Made by a program: the position numbers and the translations under genes
Notes under the pieces: generated by a model
Database searches by the model: none
What the model was told of the DNA's origin: nothing
The model's input: the letters and a program-made list of their open reading frames with translations, nothing else
Shown: positions 1 to 10,790 of the stretch, in pieces
How the letters are laid out: every line of letters starts with the position of its first letter
Numbering within the stretch: the stretch's first letter is position 1
NCBI GenBank assembly: GCA_963854835.1
Contig: OY978527.1
Location: forward strand, 27,431,029-27,495,028
Source of the DNA: Megamerina dolium
Taxonomy: Eukaryota; Arthropoda; Insecta; Diptera; Megamerinidae
Length of the DNA stretch: 64,000 bases
Direction of reading: 5' to 3'

Positions 1-53
1 AGTTTTATTAATTAAAAAAAAAATATATATATAATCATTTTTTTTAATAACTA

Positions 54-446
54 TTACGATCCCTTACAAAGTATTGTGTATATAAATATTATTAATGCAT
101 AATATGTAGAAATGCTGAATAGACAAATAAATATAAATGCAACGAATTGCACACAATTATAAATATGTATAGAAATAAAAAACTGCAGGTAATTGCTTAT
201 GTTGGTTTCAATAGTTAATCTGGATTTCAATTGTTCATTGCACCTGAACAATAGGTATAATTCCTTCAGTATATTTTTCTTAATAAATTTGTATGGGGAC
301 CTTCCCCGCATCTTGTTTGATTTTTGGAGTTTTCGTGCCGCCCCGCGCTGCAGCTGCGCCCATCCGTTTTTGATTGTAACTGTAATTTCTCCTAGTGGTG
401 ACGATATGTGTAATATCCGAAATTTCTTGGAGCGCGATAGTTCCAC
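54..446 (-). other. Unrecognised 130-codon ORF in the 3' tail of G0
   Basis: An open minus frame of 130 codons, downstream of the G0 integrase on the same strand. The first half is basic (runs of K and R around AARKLQKSNK). The second half is hydrophobic and AT-driven, ending in isoleucine-rich sequence. I recognise no domain. It could be a 3' accessory ORF of the element, or chance openness in U3/LTR sequence. The ORF start is not supported by any signal I can see. Confidence 0.2.
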
Positions 447-780
447 TACTATTCCCTCGAAGGGACCTGCGGCCGAAGGTGTTTGTTGCGGTTTCGTTTG
501 TTGTTGCTCAATTTGTTTCCTTATGTACTGCTGTCATTGTTGATATTCTTGTTGTTTCTCTCGTGTTTGTTTTTCAATTTTGACTCATCGTTGGCCTTGT
601 GTAGCGCTTTCTGAAGAGGGAGAGCCTCACCGGGTCGTTGGTATGGTATTACCGGAGCTAGGTCGGATAGTGGTTGTGGTCGTCCGCGTCCGCGTATTGC
701 TGCGTCGACTGATTGGTGTTTGCTCTGTTGGCCTTTTATACGTTTTATCTTTTTTTGTTTATGTATTTGTTTTTTTTTTT
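447..780. other. G0 3' region without a clear gene
   Basis: Between the integrase end and the unidentified tail ORF. Minus-strand frames are rich in Q, N, R and K (glutamine-rich stretches near 480-560) but interrupted by stops. Nothing recognisable. A T-run at 765-782 is the only simple repeat. Confidence 0.3.
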
Positions 781-1800
781 CTATCCTGGACTATTAATTT
801 TAAATTTTAAGTTCTTGTATATGACTGTTATTTGTTTGTGTCTTCCGTCAGGATCATCTAACAATACCAAAGGAGATATGTAATTGGTTACAATGAATGG
901 GCCTGAGTATGCAGGTGCTAGTTTAACGGCGAATTGGCCGACAGCGGAAGATAATATATGGTTTTCTTGTAAACCATACTTGTTGGCTCGATGACGGAGA
1001 TTGTTGATGTTGCATTGCTTTTGCATTTTTCTCTAAAGCACGGTGGTAATATTCCTGTAGGTTTGGTGGTCGTGATGTCGCGTGATCATTATTGACTTCG
1101 CGGGCGATTATATTTGGTGCGGGGGGATTTCGTCCGAAATTAAGCACAGTGGCACTGAATGAGGTCGACTCGTGACAAGCGGTATTGATGGCAAATGATA
1201 TTTCTTTCGTAAACATAGTTTTTAATATTCTATTTATCCGTTCTGTAGGGTTTTCTTGTGGAGTATATGTGGCTATGAATCGGTGAGTAATGCCATATTT
1301 CTCTGTCAGATGCTTCATTAGCTTGCTCGTATATTGGGCACCGTTATCAGCCAGAAATATTTCGGGGCAGCCGTAGTGATATATTCGTTATCGCAATTCT
1401 TGTACGACGGCTGCTGATGTTACTTTGCGCAATAGCACGACTTCCCATTTGGTGAACTTATCAGTAAACACGAGTAGCATGGTGTTTCCTCTACGTGAGC
1501 GGGGAAATGGTGCCATGAAGTCAGAACATATGATATGCCACGGTCGTGTGGCTATTAATTTGGCCATTTGTCCCATTGGCGCTGATATTGGTGCTTTATA
1601 TGCTGCCACGCTTTGTTATGTCAAGTAACAAACTATAGCTCTTTTATCCTGCGAACTGTTTTTGCCACTCCAAAATGGCTACTGCATCGTGGTTTTCTTC
1701 TAATATTTTCTGACGTTTAGGAGGACGCAAAGAACCTTTTGTATATTGTTTTCTTTCCCTTTCGTGAATAAGTACAATTTTCCAGGTTCGATTTTATACT
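781..1800 (-). pseudogene. pol: Broken gypsy integrase (G0 pol)
   Basis: Three minus-strand frames together cover a retroviral-type integrase. Around 1650-1800 is a degraded zinc-binding region. At 1388-1609 is the catalytic core start, with a D in the ICSDFM context and the FTDKFTKW block. At 923-1318 is the core end, with TPQENPTERINR holding the catalytic E. At 781-1026 is the C-terminal LAPAYSGPFIV block typical of gypsy integrase tails. Frame changes near 1000 and 1350 and stops near 1385 and 1640 make it non-functional. Integrase would insert element cDNA into host DNA; this copy cannot. The family assignment is firm, the exact clade is not. Confidence 0.8.
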
Positions 1801-1821
1801 GATTTTTGTCTGATTTGTCGT

Positions 1822-2167
1822 TTATGTCTTATGCCATTTTTGATCATACCATCGATCTACTCTTTGGGCGGCAGAGACGTTGTTCCGGGCGTCTCTCGAC
1901 AGTGTATCGGCAGAGATATTTAGTGCTCCTTTACGGTAATCAATATCAAAATCGTATTGTTGTAAATCCAATGCCCACCGTGCTAGTCGACCAGGCGGCT
2001 TTTGCATTGAATGTAGCCAATGCAGTGAATGGTGATCTGTCACGACTGTAAAATGATACCCTTCTAGATATGGTCGTAGCTTGCTAAGCACTCTTTCTCT
2101 GTCGTAGAGTACTTGCATTCGAGTGTTGTCATCGAACGGCTTACGACTTATGGATTTGTGTCTTCGA
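1822..2167 (-). pseudogene. pol: Gypsy RNase H fragment (G0 pol)
   Basis: A minus-strand frame carries the RNase H hallmarks LRPYLEGYHFTVVTDHHSL and the closing ADTLSR block, followed by the linker to integrase. The upstream YSTTEKEC block is present around 2095-2115 but in another frame, so a frameshift separates the two halves. Recognisable pol sequence ends near 2165, about 20 bases before the Harbinger target-site copy. The RT part resumes beyond 30850. Confidence 0.8.
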
Positions 2168-2188
2168 ACACAAATTTAAAAAGAATAA

Positions 2189-2211
2189 AGCCGCATTCAC
2201 AATGCAAGCGG
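2189..2211 (+). repeat. Left terminal inverted repeat of Harbinger H1
   Basis: Matches the reverse complement of 30561-30583 over the core GCCGCATTCACAATGCAAGC, with mismatches at the outermost base and the inner edge. Preceded by target-site TAA. Confidence 0.85.
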
Positions 2212-2665
2212 CAATTTCGTTTTTCATGCTATCTCGTTCTCACACACAGAATTTCACATAATGGCCTTTCGTTTTTTTTACAAAAATGTAATTCCAATTT
2301 GTCGCTGAAGTTGATCTATTCCTATTCCAGCAACATAATTGTTCGAATGTATTTGATACTAGATGGCGCTGTTTTCGAATTTCACATTCAAATTATGAAT
2401 TATGAATGAAAATTAAAATTTTTTGTTACAGAAACTGTCATTTGTTTTATAGTATTATCAGTAGAATGTTATAATTACAAATATTTCACATATTTCAACA
2501 TTTTATTAATATTCAAAACACAACTCTGTCGGTTGCATTCGAAGTAAACATATGTTCAAAAACATATGCATTCGAAGAAAACATATGTTACTTAATCTAT
2601 GTAAACAAGAGAATTGCAGTGAATTTTATTTTGCAAACTTAATAATTTTATTAAAAGTGGAGAAA
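2212..2665. other. Harbinger H1 left arm, non-coding
   Basis: Sequence between the TIR and the MADF start codon. It contains imperfect repeats of CATATG flanked by CATTCGAAG (2530-2590), a local palindromic cluster. No coding potential recognised; probably the promoter and 5' UTR of the accessory gene. Confidence 0.4.
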
Positions 2666-2836
2666 ATGAACGAAGCCGACACATTCGTATTTATTGAAGT
2701 AGTTCAAGGGCACGAGAACTTATGAAATATAAGTCCCCAATTTGGTCTAACCGGTAAGTAATTATGTTCGTTGCTTTAAGATGTACTACAGATTCCTCTT
2801 TTTTCATATATTTTTAATAAAGGCGAAAAGGCTAAA
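2666..2836 (+). pseudogene. Harbinger accessory MADF gene, 5' part
   Basis: Starts at ATG 2666 and reads the beginning of a MADF domain (FIEVVQGHENL). A TGA follows where tryptophan is expected in MADF proteins. A donor GTAAGT lies at 2754 and a possible acceptor AG at 2821-2822, after which the frame continues in ACC-GGC-GAA-AAG-GCT. The gene is cut at 2836 by errantivirus E1 and resumes at 28298. In Harbinger transposons this second protein binds DNA and helps the transposase reach the nucleus and the TIRs (known for the family, not shown here). The exon structure is inferred from splice consensus only. Confidence 0.65.
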
Positions 2837-3294
2837 ACTTTTGGATCTTAAAAATCTATGAATTAAAAAAAACACTTTCACTTTTTCATTTTCAAATTAA
2901 GACTAACTTTATTTATTTTCTTACACTTCCTTAAATACTAATTTTACAATTTATTTTCTTATACTTATAAATATTTTCTCATCAATTTTGCTTGCTAATC
3001 ATATTAATAATGGAATGGATTGTTGCAAAACAATTCCCAATAAATTAATAAAGAAAATAGTGAAATGTGTTATTGCAAAATAATTCCCAATAAATTTGTC
3101 TGTGTTCAAATGTTGAAGTTGCATTTATTTAGTGGGAACGGAAATGCAAGTTATTAATAGTGAACTAAATAAAGTTCGTAAACAGTTCTTGGAATTTATA
3201 ATAAAGTAAAAAGTAAGTAAATTAAAGTATGTACGTATATTAATATTTATATTATATTGGCTCGTGTTAAGGGAATAACAGGAGACATTATAAC
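2837..3294 (-). repeat. E1 3' LTR
   Basis: Near-identical to 27828-28297. By eye I see no substitutions, only small length differences, the largest being a 12-base repeat unit present in the right copy near 28225. In element orientation it begins GTTATAATG and ends CCAAAAGT. This copy differs from the 5' LTR at its first base (T instead of A). Confidence 0.9.
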
Positions 3295-3306
3295 ACCCCC
3301 ACCGTT
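3295..3306 (-). promoter_or_regulatory. E1 polypurine tract
   Basis: Read on the minus strand, AACGGTGGGGGT lies directly before the 3' LTR. That is the expected position and composition of the plus-strand DNA synthesis primer. Confidence 0.7.
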
Positions 3307-3328
3307 AGATTGAGGCTCCGACGAAACA

Positions 3329-4835
3329 TTATAGATTTGTTTTGGTCCTATAATATATAACTACTAAAATGATGCATAAAATAATTACAGTATCAACGCT
3401 GTAGCTAATAGTTTTTGTTGTCTTATAGTAGTATAATACATTGTTTAAATTTTCTTCGTATTTTAATTGTTTCAAGTATAGTGTTTCTAATTTTAAATCG
3501 TTTAGGGTAACGTTTTTGTTGTTTTTGATTTTTGTTATAATATTTGGTAGTATTATTTTATCTCTAATTCTTAAGTTAACATTAGTAAAATTATTGCTGT
3601 TTGTTGAAATCTTACAATTTTCGAATTTTATCAGGAAAGTTCCTTTAATTTGTATTTTTTCTTCGTTACAGTTATGTTTAAGATTTTGGTAATAACTTTT
3701 GAATATAAGTAGTCCGGGAAGTATTTCTACTACTTCTCCCGTTTCAAAGTTTTCCATAGGACAGTGAGCTTCTTTATACTCTAAAATATTTTGTATACAG
3801 TCATTTTTAAGAGTGATTAGGTTTTTCTCTAAGTTATCTTGAAAAAATGGCTCTTATATTTTTTTGTTTTGATCAACAAGTACTGTATGTGGTTTTAATG
3901 CTAATGTTTTATTTTTAATATCCGGAATTGGTTCGAAAGTGATTTTGTTAAGAGTGTATTTGGAATATAAGGGTATTTTGAAAATTAGTAATATGTTTTC
4001 GTCGTGAAGGGCCACAGACACTTTTATTTTTGTGTAGCTGTCAAAATCTGTTATAAGGTCCGTTTCCTTTGGCGTTAGAATGAATGTTGGGATAATTCCA
4101 AGTTTGCTAGAAAAAATTACCTGTCCTATGTCATCGATGTGATCCCGTAAAAGTGATATGTCATTGTTAATTTGATAGATGTTTTTCATGTAATATTCAT
4201 CCTCTAATGTTGCTATTTTATTCTGGAAAATATTTTTGAATTGATTTAAGTAGTTTCCTACGTGTGTTTGTTGTATATTGATATGATTCGTTATATTTTG
4301 TATTTGTGCTGATAGTAAGTTGTTAATTTGTGTTAGATTATGTATTGTGTTAGTTAAAAGTCCTTCGTTTTCAAAAAGTTGTTTCAAACTAGTATTAATG
4401 TGTTCTTCATCTTCACTTTCCATTGTTCCTGCTATAATTTTTAATCCTTTCCTTAGTATATTAATCAGTCCTCGTTTTTGTCTAAACTTTGGATTCAGAC
4501 TTTCAATCTTAGCCTTAAGTATGACAAAATTTTTGTCAACAGTATCTAGTAATGTCCGTGGTACTATTTTTCAGTATAGCTATGTTATCTGCAATTAAGT
4601 CAAGTGTTTCTTCATACAAGGTTGTATTAATCACGTGTATTATTTTGGAGTAAGATTCTATTGGCCTGACTTCGTCTAGTTTAATTGGAATATATCCATT
4701 GTTGTTGGTTAGATCTTGAATATCTAAGTATTGCGTTTTTGTGATTGTGAAGAGAGTGAACATTAGCGCCCAAGTTGTCATCTGAAAGGAAATTATTTCG
4801 TGGATTTTATAGTAGGGTTGTCTCTGTCTTGGCAT
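3329..4835 (-). pseudogene. env: E1 envelope glycoprotein, broken
   Basis: Reads from MPRQRQ at 4835 with a hydrophobic signal segment (TTWALMFTLFTI). A RQKR furin-type site is followed by the GLIN fusion-peptide start near 4470, shared by insect errantivirus and baculovirus F envelopes. There is a long helical ectodomain, and a C-terminal membrane anchor (SVDTVIILCIILVVIYY) with a short basic tail ending at 3329. A frameshift near 4540 separates the N-terminal subunit from the cleavage site, and an in-frame TAA lies at 3854-3856. It overlaps the end of pol by about 40 bases. Such proteins mediate membrane fusion in particles; this copy cannot make a full product. Confidence 0.85.
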
Positions 4836-6493
4836 TTTCTTTTATGTTTATCGTGAGATTTATAGTATTTGTGCCCAGTTCCTATCGTCTGTATATGGTC
4901 CTCATCTATTATTTTTGTATTTACCTTTCTGTATTTCCTATGATTCTTCCCGCCTCTTATTTCTCTAATATAGTTTGTTCCATCTTCCAGTTCTATATCT
5001 TTTCTATTCTCATTTAATTTCTGTATATATTTTTCCTTTTTTGAATTTATTAGGTTCTGAATTTCTTTATACATATCTTCATGTATTTTTCCATTTAGAA
5101 AGTCAATGGGTTTGATTCCTGTGGTGCTATGGATTGTATTGTTGTAGAAACCTAATATCCTTATCATTTTGTCTTCTATAGTTTCATCCCTATTTCTGTC
5201 ATCGTGTCTTAGTAAACGTATGTGTTCGTTAATAGTATTGTGTAACCGTTCGATGTCTGCGTTGGATGTGTGATTGCTATTAGATGTGAAGTGTATTTCA
5301 ATGTTCTCTTCTTTCAAAAATTGTTGCATCGGAATAGCCTTAAATCCGAGTTCGTTGTCCACTATAATTTTATTTACTTTGCCGTACATATTTATAATTT
5401 GCAGTAATTTGGTCTTAAACTCTGTCCAATTTCTTCCATTAATTTGAAATGCCATTGCGAATTTAGAGAATTTATCTATTGCTGTCATGAACAGTTTTTT
5501 TTCTAAAGTGTAAAATACATCCAAGTGCATCACTTCGCGGGGTCTAGATGGAGTTTCAGTAATTTTATACGGTATTTTGGGAGGTTTCCTCTCATATTCC
5601 TCAAGGTTGCATATTTCGCAGTTATTTATAAACTGTGTAATTCTTAGTTTCAATTTAGGGTTGTAGATACGTGTTATAAGTTCTTTAAAAACTGCTTGAA
5701 TACCTCGGTGATTTTTGTCAAGGTGTTCACTTTTTATGGTATCCGTTAGTGTTTCTTCGTCTTCTATATCTTCTACTAAGTGAAAGCATCTTATGATCCT
5801 AAATTTTGTGTTATTTGCGAAGAGTTCGTCGAACGTCGTTTTTAGCACTGTATAAAATTCTTCTTCTATTAGAACAGCATTCAACTGTGCAGGGTTAAAA
5901 TGATTCTTAAGTAGGATGATTGCTGTTTCTCTATCCAGTTCTTTAGTATGGATAGTTTTTCTATTATTTCCAAAAATAGATTTGTTTTTTATCTTTAGTG
6001 AGTCTGATGTTATTTTTGTAATAACAATTTGATTTTTGAATATATTAATTGGGGATTTGGTTTCTTTTATTGTTGTGTGGTTTAATTCTAATGTATTAAT
6101 GTTACCTGAATCAAGTTCGATCCTGGATAAGGCATCGGCGTTACCATTTTTAACACCTCTTTTATATTTAATCTGGTAATCAAATTCTGATAATTTAAGT
6201 CTCCATCTTACAAGTTTGGAGTTGGGTTCTTTTATTGAGAAGAGCCATGTTAGAGGCTTATGGTCTGTCTCTATTATGAATCTACGGCCGTAAAGGTAAG
6301 GCCTGAAATATTTCGTAGCCCATATAATAGCTAGTAATTCCTTTTCTATGGTACTATAGTTAATTTCATGTGTGTTTAGGGTGCGACTTGCGTAACATAT
6401 TGGATGGTCGTTCTGTGAGACAATTGCTCCCAACGCGTAGTTGCTGGCATCTGTTGTCAGGGTAAACTGTTTTGTAAAATCTGGATATGCCAA
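4793..6493 (-). pseudogene. pol: E1 RNase H and integrase segment of pol
   Basis: A 566-codon open stretch. RNase H shows TTDASNYALGA, EKELLAI, TDHKPLTWL and NADALSR. The integrase has an H-H-C-C zinc domain (H in HLDKNHRG, CEIC) and a complete D-D-E core: D in LDVFYTLEKK, D in IIVDNELGF, E in SNADIERLHNTINEH. The C-terminal part includes YNNTIHSTTG and a basic tail. All catalytic residues are present, so this segment was intact recently. The upstream RT is separated by frameshifts near 6500-6690. The frame overlaps the env start. Confidence 0.85.
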
Positions 6494-7704
6494 AATTGGG
6501 TCATGGATAAGTAATGTTTTAAGTGTGTGTGTTCTGGGTCAGATATATTTAGTTTTGTATCTTTTTTAAAGTATTTTGTCATGGGCTTAGCTATTAAAGA
6601 ATAATCTTTAATAAATTTCCTGTAATAGCCAGTAAGGCCTAAAAATTGCTTGATTTGTTTTGTGCTCTTAGGGATCGGGAAATTTTTAACACATTCTATT
6701 TTTTAGGGTTTGTTTTAATACCTGCTGGCGTTATTATATGACCAAGGAATTCCGTTTCTCTCTTGAGAAATTCGGACTTATCCAGTTGGATCTTTAGATT
6801 TGCGTCTTTTAAGCGATTGAAAATAAGTTTAATGGAATTTATATGTTCTTGTAGGGATGTAGAAAAAATTATTACATCATCTAAATAAACTAGACAGATT
6901 TTGTTTACGTAATCTTTCAGGATGTTGTTCATTAGCCGCTGGAACGTCGCTGGGGCTGTCTTCCAAACGGCATTCTGAGGAACTCGTAATGTCCTCCTTC
7001 GACGCTGAAGGCGGTTTTATGAATATCTTGCTCTTTTATTTCTATTTGGTGAAATCCCTTGGCAAGGTCCAGTGTGGTAAAATACTGGCATCTTCCCAGT
7101 TTATCCAGGATTTCATCAATATTGGGTATTGGATATTGTCATCGATGGTTACCTCATTTAATTTGCGGTAATCAATGACAAGTCTCCACTTTGTCTTTCC
7201 ACTGGCATCCGCTTTTTTGGGAACAATCCAAATGGGTGCCGAATATGGGGAATTGCTATGTCTTATTATTCCATTGTCGAGCATTTCCTGAATTTGATTC
7301 TCTACTTCATTCTTATGAATCTAGGGGTATCTGTATGATTTGGTAAAAATAGGAATATTGGTCGTAGTTCTAATGCTATGTTTTATAGCGGAAGTGAACG
7401 AAAGTCCCTTATTTTCTTGATAGAAAATATCATGGTATTTGTTTATTATTGGTAGTAATTGTGATTTTTCTTCTGAGTTTAGATGATCAATTCGAATCTG
7501 ACTTCTTAGGGGTTGAGAGTTTGATGAAAAATTGAACTCGATGTTCAGAGGGTCTTTTATTATTCCATTCTTATGTAACTCATTGACGTAATTATTTTCT
7601 TCTTGTTCAATATTTTCCTTATAGTGGTTTCTGTTTCTAACAAAGAGTTGTAGTGCGTTTTCTCCAATCTTTATTGTATTGCTTTTGTAACAAATTCGTG
7701 CCTT
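6494..7704 (-). pseudogene. pol: E1 reverse transcriptase, fragmented
   Basis: Pieces of an RT in different minus frames. At 7042-7284 are the first palm motifs ([20 protein letters not shown]). At 6696-6932 is the catalytic YLDD ([10 protein letters not shown]) and the downstream [11 protein letters not shown] block. Between them and on both sides are frameshifts (near 6500-6690, 6935-7040, 7290-7330) and a stop in the connection to the protease. The usual errantivirus order PR-RT-RNase H-IN is kept. Non-functional. Confidence 0.82.
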
Positions 7705-7995
7705 TCATGGTCGGAGTAAGTCGTTGCCTATAAGTCCGTCGTAGTATTCATGAAAGTTGGTTATGAAAAATTCCATTGTGTCGAATCCTGTACCAAATTC
7801 TTTAAAAACGGGAATTTTGACTTTCTCGTAAATATTTATTTCGTGTTGCAAGGTTTTTATAGGGATTGGCGTAATTTTTTGTATCCATTTTGGATGACAA
7901 ATATTTGGATTCAAGATGGAGTTGGTTGCACCTGTGTCTATTATTAATTTTAGGTGTCCCAACTTAGTTCTAATTTTTATATATGGTAGTTCTTT
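7705..7995 (-). pseudogene. pol: E1 retropepsin (start of pol)
   Basis: Contains the aspartic protease active site LIIDTGATNS and the distal YDGLIGNDLL block. Its frame is -1 relative to gag and overlaps the gag end by some 20 bases, so gag-pol synthesis would need a -1 frameshift near the AAGAACTACC stretch (about 7985-7995). The same junction motif is seen in E3. A stop or frameshift at 7705 cuts it from RT. Confidence 0.75.
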
Positions 7996-8888
7996 GAGGC
8001 TGAAAATCGAAAATTTTCATTTTTATATATGTTTTGATCGTGATTGTTCGGTGTTTCGGACTTATTTATATCCATTGGTTCAGGTGTTGGAAAGCGGTTG
8101 TCCCATTGTGGGTTTGTTCTATCTTGTCGTTTAAAAGGGTTCCAATTACTTCGTCCATCGTGTTGGTTATAGTTATTCTGATTATAACTTCTTTGTGCAC
8201 TATGTGGTGAATATTGTATTTCGGTCTGTTCGTCCTTGTCTATTATGTGGAAAATTCTGTCCATTATTGCTTGTTTGTCTCTGGGTTTGTCGGTTGTGAG
8301 AGGAATTTTGAGTACTACTATGATACTGTCGAGGTTTATTTGGTGGTTTTCCGTATGCGGGAAATATCCCATTTGCAGGTGAACTATATGCGTAACCTGC
8401 CTGGAACAATATTTCTATTGCTTCTTCAAAAGTTTCGGGTTCAGGAATTTTTTCTTTGAACACATTTAGAGCAGTTCTTCTGTTATTACTTGCACATTCG
8501 TTTGCTCCTGGACCCGGGCCAATTGTTATTATTGTCTTATTGTTAAGGTTCCTAAGTCTTTTTTTTATTTCGTTGTAGAATTCAACGCTGTTGTTAGTGA
8601 AATTAGTGCTTTTTAGTTTGTCAAATAATTCTTCTAGACTATACTTGTCACCGAAGTTGTGGTTTAATATTGTCTTGATATCTGTCCAAGATTGAGCTTG
8701 GCAGTTAATTTCTATGATTTCTCGTGCCCTCCCAGTAAGTTTAGCTTTAATTAGGTCTGAGAATAAGAGTTGGGATGGCTCGTCATATGCGGCCAGAATC
8801 GGATGTACTCTGTCTATCAAATTAGTGAAATTTTGTAATTCGCGATAGTCCCCATTAAATTCAGGAAGACGACTTAAGTATTTTATTG
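7977..8888 (-). pseudogene. gag: E1 gag, main part
   Basis: Errantivirus Gag (capsid) coding sequence. It continues a frame whose start (24252) lies on the far side of the E2 insertion, interrupted exactly at the ATTG target site (8885-8888 and 24209-24212). The frame is open to about 8200 and then shifts, with the C-terminal part (PEPMDINKS) reading to 7977. There is no CCHC zinc knuckle; the end is Asn/Arg/Gln-rich, as usual for errantivirus Gag. Capsid-forming role is inferred from family. Confidence 0.8.
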
Positions 8889-9467
8889 TGTAAAGGTTCT
8901 GACTTCTAGTGTGATAAGTGTGGTGTAATGTTTAGTGTAATTGTTGCCTTGGATTTAACAGCAGTGCAACTCTGCTAATCTTTAGGCTAGCTTAGGCCAG
9001 CCGGAATATGAATTGAAAACGAGAAGTCAAGTTTGAAGTCAAGTTAGCAATTAACTTTATTGAACATTTGCAATCTTATTTATACACATATTTGGGCAAC
9101 TTCGATTCCCAAAAATTGCAGACCAAGCAACAAATTGGACTATGCACTAAGTAAAAATGTAAAAATGTAAACAAACAATTTTGTAAACTAAAGTGACTTT
9201 GATTCCAATAGTTGCTGACACAGCAGCAGCATGGATGTCGACTTTACATTGCATAACCGAAAAGAACATTTGCTCAGTAAGCGGAAGCCTGGTCATTGGC
9301 TTTGCTTGCAAATGTAAACAAACGTTTGCTCACTAAATGTAAGCGTGGATATGCAGTGTCATTATTTCATATTGCTTTGTGCACTGCTTTGTATGTTATT
9401 TTGTGCATTATTTTGTGTATCACTTTATGTAATACTTTGTGCATACATTGTTGCTTAGGTCACTACA
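8889..9467 (-). repeat. E2 3' LTR
   Basis: 579 bases with TG...CA ends; reading plus it starts TGTAAAGGTTCTG and ends TAGGTCACTACA. The second copy is at 15517-15980 joined to 24094-24208. Visible differences are single bases near 9233, 9296, 9334 and 9390. Confidence 0.92.
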
Positions 9468-9723
9468 CCCTTGCCCACAAGAAAAAATTATTTATTTTCT
9501 TTGAGAAAATGGAATAATTTTTCCCGTATGGCGGTGGTTCTTGGAGTCGTGTTGCGTGGTTACATTTGAATTTTATTTATTTATTTATTTTTTTTTGAGT
9601 GCTTATTGGCTAACATTATGGGGTGTAATATATTTGTAATTATAGCTTATTGTAAAATGTACATACATAGATCTATATAGTTTTTGATTTGTTATAATTA
9701 TAAGTCTACTTAACTAACATGTT

Positions 9724-10790
9724 TTAGTCTAGTTTCGTACCTAAATATTTTTTTAATATGTTATTATGTAATATTTTGTTTTTACCATTAATTTCTATAG
9801 TAGAATTTACTTCATTTGTGTCTATGATTTTGTATGGACCGTGATATGGACACTGGTTTTTCTTTTTGTTTTCGTATTTTACATATACCAGGTCTCCTAT
9901 TTTAAAGCTTGCTTTATTTATATTCTTGTCATATTCTAGTTTTCTTTTTCCTTTCACATTATTTATTATTTTTCTGGCCATTTCTTGTAACCTTTTTATT
10001 CTTGATTTTAGCTCTTCGGCATAATTATCAATATTGTAAAAATGTTTATTTGTTTCTATTGTGTCATTCGGAAGTGCTGGTAGTTTACCAAAAACTAATT
10101 CGTATGGAGAGTAGTTTGTGTCAACATGTGGTGTTGTGTTACAAGCAAAAGTGTAGTATTGTACCCATTTGTCCCATTCATAATCTTCCGCGAAGGTTAG
10201 AAGGTATTCATTAAGTGTCCTATGGTTTTTTTCTGAAGCGCCTATTGTTTGGTGATGGTAAGGGGTAGAAAATAGTTGTTTGATATTTAGTAATTCACAT
10301 ATGTTGTACATAAGTTCGTTTACGAACTCGGTGCCTCTGTCTGACTTTAGGGTTTTTATTGTTCCATATTTTAGGATTAACTGTTCAACTAATGTGGTCG
10401 CTATGGTTTTTGCTTCTTTATTAATGATTGGGTATGCAACTACGTATTTTGACAAATCACATTGCATTGTTAATATGTATCTGTAACCGTTAGAAATGCG
10501 CAAAGGACCTACTGTGTCAATTGTTACTGTCTCAAAAGTTGTTGTTGGTGTATCTGTCACTACGAGTGGTTCTTTTGTGTGTTTTATTATTTTATTTTGT
10601 GTACATGCTGCGCAATTATTTATAAATTCTTTAACCATTTGTCTCATGTTTTTCCAAATATATCTTTGTTTTAACTTCAAAATTGTCTTTCTAATTCCTA
10701 AATGTCCTGCTGTATTAGAGGAGTGGAATTCATCAATTAATTTATATTGTATTATAATACTTTTTATTTGTACTGGAGCTTTACTTATAT
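9724..10790 (-). pseudogene. pol: E2 integrase
   Basis: The open frame ends at 9724 and holds a full integrase: a zinc domain (H in EFHSS and TAGHLGIRK, C in NNCAAC), D in TIDTVGPL, D in KSDRGTEF, E in IGASEKNHRTLNE, and a C-terminal chromatin-facing GPYKI block. The zinc domain starts upstream of 10680 in the same frame. A one-base frameshift in a TA-rich run near 10790 separates it from the RNase H frame, so pol is not continuous in this copy. Otherwise all catalytic residues are present. Confidence 0.85.

Larger units (their letters stand above)
1..2185 (-). mobile_element. Ty3/Gypsy remnant G0, 3' block
   Basis: Minus-strand remains of a gypsy-type LTR retrotransposon: RNase H at the right, integrase in the middle and an unidentified tail at the left. 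The integrase tail and RNase H wording are unlike the errantiviruses elsewhere in the window, so this is a separate and older lineage. No LTR is visible before the left edge. Its upstream part (protease and start of RT) lies about 28 kb to the right at 30850-32400, because Harbinger H1 with all its passengers sits between. Coding frames are broken in many places. The clade is not determined. Confidence 0.75.

Noticed and set aside
193..810. Open plus-strand frames at 193-543 and 580-810
   Set aside because: They lie antisense to the gypsy tail, show low-complexity Cys/Val/Phe content from T-rich DNA and carry no motif.
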